64,000 nt of DNA, taken from contig NC_080067.1 in the NCBI RefSeq assembly GCF_949987535.1, forward strand, positions 82,175,985-82,239,984. The letters are read 5' to 3'. The stretch comes from Balaenoptera acutorostrata. Its lineage: Eukaryota; Chordata; Mammalia; Artiodactyla; Balaenopteridae. Positions within the stretch are counted from its first letter, which is position 1, and every line of letters starts with the position of its first letter. The notes under the pieces were generated by a model. That model was not told the origin of the DNA. It did no database searches and saw only the letters and a list, made by a program, of their open reading frames with translations. This document shows, piece by piece, positions 56,000-64,000 of the stretch. The translations under genes and the position numbers were made by a program.

Positions 56000-56262
56000 A
56001 TCATATTGTAGATTGGTATTTCCAGAGGCAGTGAGTAGCCCATATGGTTGGGGTAGTGAGGAGAAGGGGAATGTGGCCCACGATGAGACTTGTAGAATCT
56101 TAATACCAGCACAAGAGTGTGGGCTTTATTTTACTGGTGGGCTTTTGAGCAGGAAAGTGTCATGATATAAGGGGATATGAGGATCTCTGACATAGAGGAT
56201 AGTTGCATAGAGGATTCCAGTGCAGGAGAGATTGACAAGCACTGAGCAGCTAGATCCTGGCT
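56000..56262 (-). repeat. L2 fragment
   Basis: 'agagtgtgggctttatttta', 'ggcttttgagcaggaaagtg', 'tcatgatataagggg' correspond to reversed L2. Confidence 0.6.
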
Positions 56263-57125
56263 GGAATGGAGAGGAGGAGGGGGTGCCACCTGGGCAGAAC
56301 CCTAGCAAGAATGAAGTGAGTGGAGACTCTGGTCTTGTTTGTCCAGAGCCATTGAGATGGACCAGCCACCTCTATGAAAGAGGACCTCATCACAGGAACC
56401 CTCAGGCAGAGATAATGTGGCTTTGATCACCAAAACAAGTACAGCAATCTTCATTCTCTGTAAAGGAAAAATTTTAAAAGAGGCATCACTATGATGAAAA
56501 AAAGTTAAAATATGTAATATTTTTAAAAAGCCATTTAGCACCTAATCGAGCATGGTACAGTATACAAGAAACCCTGCTGATATGCCTTCTCAGTATATAA
56601 TTTAAGATTATCCTTCCTTGATTTATTTTACATCATAATGGGATTCCACCGAGGTCCCCCAAGCTTCCCACCAGCACCACGCAGGAGAAATGAAATCTGG
56701 GACAGGCAGAAGGAACCCTTGTCCTGCTTGTCAGCTCCTTTTATTTGGGACTCATTTGGTTGCTAGTTTTGTGTGTTTGTAAACTGCCTGTCTTTAAGGC
56801 TGGAGTCCCAGGTCACAGCTGCAGAGTACTGGGGAGCTGGTCCTCAGCCCCCAGGGCCCTGAGGTGGTCTAGCCCCCTGGGTCCAGGTGGGTGGATTTCG
56901 AAAATTAGATCTCAGCTTTGACTTGCACTTAAGTGGGGGTGATTTCAGGCCCTGATGTGAAGAGGAATTACTGTAGTCTATCTGTGCAGGAGCCACTGAG
57001 AGTGGAAGAGGATCTGGAAGAGGAAGTGGGGTGGAGTGGGAGCTGGGTCACCCTTAGTGTGCTGGTGCTCAGCCAGGGTGGGTGGTGTCAGAGCTGGGGG
57101 AGGGCAGGTTTGAAAGGGCTCCCTG
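56263..57125. other. Unique sequence, no gene seen
   Basis: Nothing recognised beyond AT-rich sequence at 56450-56640. Confidence 0.4.
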
Positions 57126-57127
57126 TT

Positions 57128-57290
57128 AGGGTTGCCAGTGAAAATACAGTCGCCCAGTTAAACTTGAATTTCAGATAAACAAATAATTTTGTGGTGTATG
57201 TCCCCAATATTGCATGGGACATACTTATACTAAAAAAAAATTGTTGTTTATCTGAAATTCAAATATAACTGAACATCTTGCCCCCTCTCC
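57128..57290. mobile_element. Palindromic MITE-like DNA element
   Basis: Two inverted arms: left 57128-57200 ('agttaaacttgaatttcaga', 'taaacaaataattttg', 'gtatgtcccc'), a short centre AATATTGCAT, and right 57212-57290 ('gggacatacttatact', 'ttgtttatctgaaattcaaa', 'tataactgaacatcttgcc'). Near-palindromic over about 160 bp, as in non-autonomous mammalian DNA transposons. Family not named with confidence. Confidence 0.75.
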
Positions 57291-57966
57291 CCAGTCACCA
57301 AATCTGGCTCCCTGGGGAATTCTGATTCCCCATCTCCTACCACCACCACCAGATCCACCCTGTGAACCACCTTGCAAGGGCAAGCTGACTTGTCCAGAAC
57401 AGAATTCATGCAAAATAGCAGACTGTGAGGGGGTCTTCCCCAACTTATTTCCTTCTATTCCAAACCGTTCATTCCTCTTTGCCTTGTGCCTTTCTCAGGA
57501 CTGGTTAGTAGCAGGCCTATGGCAGTGGGCCCTTGGGTCCCCCCCTGAAAACTCAGAGAGAAGAGGCAACAAAGATGGCAGTGCCCAAGGGAAGCTGCTG
57601 GGAGTCCTTTCAACCTTTGCCATGGAGACACTGCATACACTGAGGACTGTCACTTCACTTGTGGCCAAATCAAACCTGCAGCCTACAGACAGCCAAAGAT
57701 TGGGTTTCTGAAGTGCTGGGGTTTTAGAAATGCCAGCGGAGTTGTACATATGCCTAGGCATCTCCTCTGGGTTTCCACTAGGAGACCAAAATTCCAAACA
57801 TTCCCCACTCACGGGCTTTTCTCCTGGTGTGGTCCTGGGACCTCCCAGACCCAAACCATATGCAGGCCTGGTTTTAAAAAGCAAATGCTGAGGCCACTGC
57901 CAGGGCTGAGGTTTGCTGTATTGTCAGGTGTCCCTGTTACTCCACCTGGTGTAATGTAGGTATCCC

Positions 57967-57968
<2 letters not shown>
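57291..57968. other. Unique sequence, no gene seen
   Basis: CTTTCTCAG at about 57490-57498 looks acceptor-like and an open frame follows to 57711, but it has no recognised domain. No exon called. Confidence 0.3.

Positions 57969-58021
<53 letters not shown>
57969..58021. repeat. (CA)n microsatellite
   Basis: About 26 uninterrupted CA units, the longest pure dinucleotide repeat in the window. Confidence 0.97.
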
Positions 58022-58024
<3 letters not shown>

Positions 58025-58389
58025 TCTTCCATGTGGTTGGACGTGTCCTGTGAGGTCGGCACAAGGAAAACCAACAAACCCTTAATTAGGCCTTGCTTAC
58101 TTGTTGCGACTGATACCTGCTATTATTTACTAATTAAGTATTTTACATAAGGACATATGAAGGGGCTCAATATTTGATAATTATTTTTAGTAGAGAAGAA
58201 AGCTGGTCAGCATTTAGACCCTTGTGCCTGAGGTGTGAGATCATTTTTAAGCTACAAACTCCTTCCTGGAAGGCTGTAAGCAGAATTCCATCAGATTTTA
58301 CTGACGTTTCCTCTCCATTCATAACCTTAATGTCTGCACAGTGGCCTTAGCATCTATTAAAACCTGGCACACAGATTCCTGCTTTTTTG
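58022..58389. other. Unique sequence, no gene seen
   Basis: Nothing recognised. AT-rich from about 58100 to 58220. Confidence 0.4.
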
Positions 58390-58440
58390 ATGGGTGGCGT
58401 GTGTGTGTGTGAGTGTGTGTGGTGTGTGTGTGTGTGTTTG
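58390..58440. repeat. (GT)n microsatellite, interrupted
   Basis: GT units with GA and GG interruptions. Confidence 0.9.
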
Positions 58441-58892
58441 TTTGATGTGTTAATCTCTTTTTCACTCTCAGGTCCAATTTGCTGAAATCACCCTTCCCAG
58501 TGGGGCCTTGCTCAAGACCCCTCTCTCATACCCAGCACTCTCTTCCTGCTCCCCCCATTGTGTGTTTAGTGAATGGGAGAGAGGAACACTGAGGCATGCT
58601 AAGCTTAGCCGAGCCATTTGGACCCTATTGGGTTACGACGCGTTATTTTACCTGGATTTGCACCGTCTGTTGCTATTGGCCTTCTGGCTGCAGGAGGAGT
58701 AAGGTTACAGCAGGAGAGGTCAGGAGGATTAGTACTGAGATACAGCATCGGCCAGTTGATAATTACTTCGGAGATCATGTCTCAGAATAGAGTCTGGTCC
58801 CTCTTTCTGGCCTCAGAGAGAGGAAAGGCTGCCCTTTCCCTGTCCAGCCGGCTCCTCATATTCTCTCTGCTAGTCCCTCCTGGATCTTAGTC
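58441..58892. other. Unique sequence, no gene seen
   Basis: Open frames at 58508-58890 overlap in three phases and show no known domain. Confidence 0.4.
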
Positions 58893-60105
58893 CTGTCCTT
58901 TCTTTATTAAAGTATAATTTACATGCAGTAGAATTCAGCTTCTCTGGTGTACAGTTCTGTGGCTTTGACAGAGGCATATAGATGTGTAACTACCAACACA
59001 ATCATGATATGGAACAGCTCCATCACCCGGAAAGATTTCTTCCTGCTGCCCCTTTTAGTCAACCTCTCCCCCTGCCTCCTGGCAACCACTGATCTGTTTT
59101 CAGTCCCTGCAGTTTTATCTTTTCCAGAATGCCATATAAATGGAATCATATAGTATGTAGCCTTTTGAATGTGGCTTCTTTCACTCAGCATAATGTATTT
59201 AAGACTCGTTCGTGTTGTGTGTTATCACTAGATTGTTCCATTTTATAGATGGGTAGTATTCCATAAACATTCCTGCACAGATTTTTGTGTGAACATAACT
59301 TTTCATTTGATTTGGACAGATACCTAGGAGTGAGGTTGCTGGTCATATGGCAGGCATAAGTATGAGAAATGCCAGAATGTTTCCCAAGGTGGCTGTACCA
59401 TTTTTTATTCCTACTAGCAAGGTATGAGAGTTCCAGTTGCTGCACACTCTTACCTGTACCAGTGTTGGCAGTTCTTTCTTCTTTTCTTTTCGTTTTCTAT
59501 TTTATTTTATTTTAACCATTCTAATAGTGTTTGGTAGTATCTCATTGTTTTTTAAAAATTTGCATTTCCCTAATGGCTAATGATTTTGAGCATCTTTCTC
59601 TGTGTTTATTTGTCATCCTTATGTCTTCTTTGGTGAATTGTCTACTTAAATATTTTACTCTTTTAAAAAGTGGGTTGTTGGTTTTCTTATTTTTGACTTG
59701 AGAGCTCTTTATGAATTTTGGATACAAGTCTTTTTATTAGATATATGATTTACAAATAATTTTTCCCATTCTTCTGCTTGTCTTTTCATTTTCTTAACAG
59801 TGTCTTTTGAAGGCAAATGTTCTTAATTTTGATGAAGTCTGATTTATCAATTTATCATTTCTTTTCTTTTATGGATCATGTTTTGCTGTGGTATATAAGA
59901 AATCTTTGCCTAACCCAAAGTCTTGTGTTTTCTTCTGGAAGTTTAATAGTTTTAGGTTTTACATTTAGGCCTATGAACTGTTCTGAGTAAATTTTTGTAT
60001 ATTTTGAGTTAATCATGGGTATCCAATTATTCTGGCACCGTTTGTTGAGAAGATTATCCTTTCTCCATTTAGTTGCCTTTGTATATTTGTCAAGAATAAA
60101 GGTGT
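58893..60105 (-). mobile_element. L1 3' half, antisense (first of two)
   Basis: 'aaagtataatttacatgcag', 'cctggcaaccactgatctg', 'aaatggaatcatatagtatg', 'ggatacaagtctttttatta', 'tttcccattcttctgcttg', 'gtttgttgagaagattatcc'. Contains the end of ORF2 and the 3' UTR with many stops. It ends where a second L1 restarts at an overlapping consensus position. Confidence 0.9.
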
Positions 60106-61722
60106 GATAAATGATTTGCAGATACTTTCTCCCATTCTGCGGGTTGTCTTTTCACTTTCTTGATGGTTCCTTTAGAAGCACAGGACTTCTTAACTTTGAT
60201 GAAGGGCAATTTATCTCTTTTTTTATCTTTTATCATTTGTGCTTTTGGTGTAATGTCTAAGAAATCATTGCCTAATCCTAGGTCATGAAGATTTATTCCT
60301 ATATTTTCTTCTAAGAGTTTTATAACTGTAGCTCTCATGTTTAGGTCTCTGATCCACTTTGAGTTAATTTTGTATATGGTATGAGTTATGAGGTGCAACT
60401 TCATTTTTTTGCATGTGGATATGAAGTTATCTCAGTATCATTTGCTAAAAAGACTATTCTTTTCCCATTGAATTGTCTTGGTACTCTTGTTAAAAATCAG
60501 CAAACCATAAATGTAAGGGTTTAATTTCTGGACTCTCAATTCTATTCCATTGATCTATATTTCTATCCTTAAGCCAGTACTGCACTAGATTAATTACTGT
60601 AGTTTTATAGTCAGTCTTAAAATTGAGTAGTGTGAGTCTTCCAACTTGGTTCATCTTCTTCAAAATTGTTTTGGCTATGCTAGTTGTTTTGCTTTTCCAT
60701 ATAAATTTTAGAGTCAGCTTGTCAATTTCTTTTTAAAAACCCTGGTTGGGTTTTGATTATGATTATGTTGCATCTATACATCAGTCTGGGGAGAATTGAC
60801 ATCTGAACAATACTGAGTTTTCCAATGCATGCACATGGTATGTCTCTCCATTTATTTAGGTCTTTTAAAATTTCTTTTATCAGTGTTTTATAGTTTTCAG
60901 TGAGCAGGTTTGCAATATTTTGTTAGATTTATGGATAAATATTTCATAGTTTTGGTGATATATAAATGGCACTTTAAAAAAATTTCACTTCTGATTGTTG
61001 CTTGCCTGTAGAAATACAGTTCCTTTTTTGTATATTGACCTTGTTTCCTGTGATCAGTATCTTTGTATTTCTAAACTTGCTTATTAATTCTGGTAGCTGT
61101 TTTGTAGATTCTTTGGGATTTTCTACATAGACAAACATGTCATCTGCAAATATAGACAGTTTTATTTCTTCCTTTCCAATCTGTATGTATTTTATTTTTT
61201 TCTCTTACCTTATTGCATGGCCTAGGACCTCCAATATGATGTTGAATACACGTAATGAGAGAGGACAATCTCGCTTTGTTCCTGGTCTTAGGGGAAGACA
61301 TTCAGTCTTTCACCATTAAGTATGATGTTAGCTATAGGTTTTTGCATATGCCATTGATCAGATTGAGGAATTTCCCTTCTATTCCTAATTTGTTAAGAGT
61401 TTTAAAAAAAAATCTTGTATAGGGACTTCCCTGGTGGTGCAGCGGTTAAGACTCCATGTTTCCAGTGCAGGGGATGCTGGTTCGATTCTTGGTGGGGGAA
61501 CTAAGATCCCAATGCTGCACAATGCGGCCAAAAAAATAAAAAAATTAAATTAAGCTAAAAATCTTGCATAGATGTTAAGTTTTGTCAAATACTTCAGTAA
61601 CTATTGAAATAACCATATGGTTTTCTATTTAGTCTGTTAATATGGTGAATTACATTGATTTTTGATGTTGAAACAGCCTTCCTTTACTGGGATAAACCCC
61701 ACTTGGCCATGTTGCATTATCA
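60106..61722 (-). mobile_element. L1 ORF2 fragment, antisense (second), split by a SINE
   Basis: The minus-strand frame 60404-60090 still reads L1 ORF2 C-terminal residues such as LGLGNDFLDITPKAQ and ASKGTIKKVKRQPAEWEK. The consensus segment 'cttctgcttgtcttttcatt' (first copy) and 'ttctgcgggttgtcttttca' (60135-60155) occur twice, so these are two elements. The fragment runs on to 'ggataaaccccacttggcc' near 61709 and is interrupted by a CHR-1 SINE. Confidence 0.9.
61423..61556 (+). mobile_element. CHR-1-type short tRNA SINE
   Basis: Head GGACTTCCCTGGTGGTGCAG, B box close to consensus (GGTTCGATTC), 'gggggaactaagatccca', then an A-rich tail. Duplication AAAAATCTTG(T/C)ATAG at 61408-61422 and 61557-61571. 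Inserted in the L1 ORF2 fragment. Confidence 0.94.
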
Positions 61723-61724
61723 TG

Positions 61725-62660
61725 CTGCATTATTCTGTCTGAGGGTAACTCCTCATATTCTCCTTTCCAGTTTCTCCTCACTCCTTTTTTTATCGTCTGG
61801 CACCTTCCTCTCACTTTTCAAAAGATATCCCCTAAAGAGAACATTCTTCAGAATTCCGTGTAGTCTGCACCTTCAGCCTCCACCTCCTCATCTCATTCTC
61901 TCTCCTTAGCCCTCTCTCAGTGGTCCCCAGCGACGTCCAGGAGGTGTGTCCTCGGGGTCTCCCTTAACAGTCATTGCACTGCTTCATACTGCAGGCTGCA
62001 GTCTATTTCTTCCCTGCTCTTGGGGGCTCTTCTTTCTGAGTCAGCTCTGCCTTGCCAGCCCCCAGCCTCATGTAGGTCTTTGTTCCCTCATACTTTGGGC
62101 TTCTGTGGTAGCCTCCTGACCCATCTCTCAACTCCCTGCATTACTCTTGCCCCTGATGAATCTTCCTGAAGCCGTGTGCTCATCCTGCCGTTCTTTGCTT
62201 CAGCAGTGTTCGTGGCTCCTGTTGTAGGATTGTGCCAGGACTTCTCAGCCTAACATTCAGATGCCTCTTCATTCTGGCTCCAGTCTGCCTTTCCAGCTCC
62301 ATCTCCTCTCTGTGGACTTTCCCTCAGAATCAGAGAGCCTGGGTTATTTACTCAAGGACCCTGAGTACCTCGCAAGCCTGAGCTTCCTGGATGCTCTCTC
62401 CAGGGACGCCCTTTCTTATGTCTGCCAGCCTCGGCAAACATGCCCCTAACCGCAGGCCCAGGGTGCCCGGGCCTGCCCAGGGGTCTCTCCTCACTCTGTG
62501 CTCTCTTCCGCTCCCTCTTGCTTGGCATGAGTCAGCTTCTGCTTCCTGTTGCTGATTCTCTGTTAGTCTTGACCACTTATCTCCTCAACTGGACGGTAAG
62601 CTTCCGTAGAGCAGGGGTCTTCTTTGCTTGTGATAAATAGGTTGGGTTTTTCTCTGCAGT
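61725..62660 (+). mobile_element. L2 LINE 3' region
   Basis: 'gtagcctcctgacccatctc', 'cctgatgaatcttcctgaag', 'gctcatcctgccgttctttg', 'agcttccgtagagcagggg' and 'tcttctttgcttgtgataaa' fall in L2 order. Diverged, no ORF. Confidence 0.6.
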
Positions 62661-64000
62661 GTGTTTACATAAGATGACAATGGTAGGATTCGGGGGTGGC
62701 TGAGGTTGGGGTGGGGGGGCTGTGAGTGAGCAGCAGAGTTGGTAGAGCTGGTGGAGCTGGTAATCTGAGTTTGCCCCTTCCCTGAAGGCTCCTCAGGGAG
62801 GCATCTGGAGGGTAGCCAGGAGGTGCTTGAGGGGAGCCCACAGTGTCCTTCAGCCAGAAGACCAGAATTTTTTGTGTAGCCGAGGAGAGAGCAAGACTGA
62901 GATGGGAGAGGAAAGGTGTCTTTCTGTGCGTGGACTGGGACAGACACGGTACAGGATGTCTCCAGGGAAAGGTGGCACCGCGTCCGCTGTGGAGCCCGCG
63001 TGGCTCTGGGCCTGAGAGCCTGGCTGGAGGTCAGGGCCACCTCAGAGCTGGGCTGCAGAAAGCCTTCAGGTAGAACGCAGAGCAGAGCCAAGGACAGGAC
63101 TTCCAGGTCCAGAGACACCCTGGAAGAAGAGTGTGGGAGCTGCTGCCAGTCACTGCCAGGCAGCTGAAGTCCCAGAGGGAGGCTCTTTGGGATCCAAATA
63201 GACAAATGGACTAGAGACCAATGCCGGGCTCCTGGGGGCTGGAAGAGCCACAGCGGAAGGTGCAGGGGTCGGCCTGGGCCCCCCTTCTGCAGTTGGGACT
63301 AAGAACTAAACGTTTGGAGGGAGTGATTGAGGCCTAGAAAGCTGAGCCTCTTTGTGTGGCTTCTGTCCGGTACGGCCTGAGGCAAGGGCAGGACCAGGAT
63401 CTGTTTACCCAGATACCCCAGGAGCTGTACCTGCCAAGGGAAGTTCTGACCAAACAGCACCTTTGCCAGGACCTGGAATGTGCTATGTCAACCCTGCTTT
63501 TGTGGGTTGAGTTGTGTTTTCCCTTAGCTTTTCAGTAAGTTTTGCTTTCAAAAGAATTCCAGCCTTGTCTCTGACCCGAGGGACAGTGGCCTTTCTCCAC
63601 ACACATCTCTGTCAGCACAGAGGAGGGCATCCGTGAGGAGTGGGGGTAATGGTGGGCGCTCGCCGGCAGGTGTGCTGGTGGGGTCGTCAGGAGGCCCTGG
63701 TGCTGGTGCAGAGAAGGAGATGGGACCTGTGTGGACACTGATCCCTGCTGGCCAGGGACCTCATCCTTCCCTCAGTCCCCAGAGGACTTCACACAGCACT
63801 GGGTATCAGCAAGTATTTGCTTCTTGGAGCCGATCCCTGGGGAAGAGCCAGCTAAGGCCTCTCTGTGGAAGAGCAGCCCTTTGTCCTATGTGGACCCTGT
63901 CGCACTTTCAAACAATGAAACCCTGTCCCCCTGAAGGAGCCTTCCCTGCAGTGCCCTTGCCTCCCCCAACACACACAGCTCTGTCACAGCATCCCCAAGA
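62661..64000. other. GC-rich unique sequence to the window end
   Basis: No recognised repeat. Overlapping open frames occur on both strands (62585-63205 minus, 62827-63167 plus) without domains. G-rich 62700-62720. No gene called. Confidence 0.4.

Noticed and set aside
60090..60404. 104-codon minus-strand frame with clear protein homology
   Set aside because: It is a decayed piece of L1 ORF2, not a host gene; annotated within the L1 fragment.
62585..63205. 206-codon minus-strand open frame
   Set aside because: Ser/Leu/Pro-rich, overlaps plus-strand frames, and its 3' part lies in an L2 relic.

Overview
The window looks like a stretch of whale or dolphin (Cetacea) nuclear genome, and I find no protein-coding gene in it that I can defend. 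The lineage call rests on fourteen tRNA-derived SINEs of the CHR-1/CHR-2 type. Their heads read CTTCCCTGGTGGCGCAGTGG, with a GGTTCGA-type B box and a tail of AAATAAATAA. I see no ruminant BovB or Bov-tA elements and no pig PRE-1 SINEs. Hippopotamus, which shares CHR elements, is the main alternative. Base composition alternates between GC-rich, mostly unique or MIR/L2-derived DNA and AT-rich blocks built from LINE-1 (about 12.8-13.3, 18.8-20.1, 34.2-34.9, 46.9-47.4, 52.6-55.0 and 58.9-61.7 kb).

Layout. 0-6 kb: a nested pair of CHR-2 SINEs, then MIR, two MaLR-type LTRs and a 35-bp GC-rich tandem duplication. 6-18 kb: MIR and L2 relics, simple repeats, a SINE with an odd A-rich 5' flank, a G-quadruplex-prone patch, an L1 3' end, a probable solo ERV LTR and a long SINE. 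18-32 kb: L1 ends, a hAT DNA-transposon relic split by a SINE, L2/MIR, a SINE with a putative 3' transduction, a candidate CTCF motif, and a long L2 copy (28.9-30.4 kb) that still shows a reverse-transcriptase end motif. 32-46 kb: facing CA and TG microsatellites, a Z-DNA-prone tract, an L1 end, L2 copies cut by a SINE, and three more SINEs. 46-64 kb: a lineage-specific L1 end, a second hAT relic split by a SINE, L2 cut by L1, L1 cut by a MaLR LTR, a palindromic DNA element, two abutting L1 fragments (one cut by a CHR-1 SINE), and an L2 3' end.

No set of genes acts together here. The value of the window is its transposition record: target-site duplications and nesting give a relative order of insertions (L2/MIR and DNA transposons, then MaLR LTRs and older L1, then CHR SINEs and lineage-specific L1). 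Open frames longer than 100 codons exist, but none has a recognised domain, a convincing splice context or a recognisable family. Exons of a gene spanning the window cannot be excluded by eye. Ends of old repeats are approximate, and family names were assigned by recognition, not by a search.
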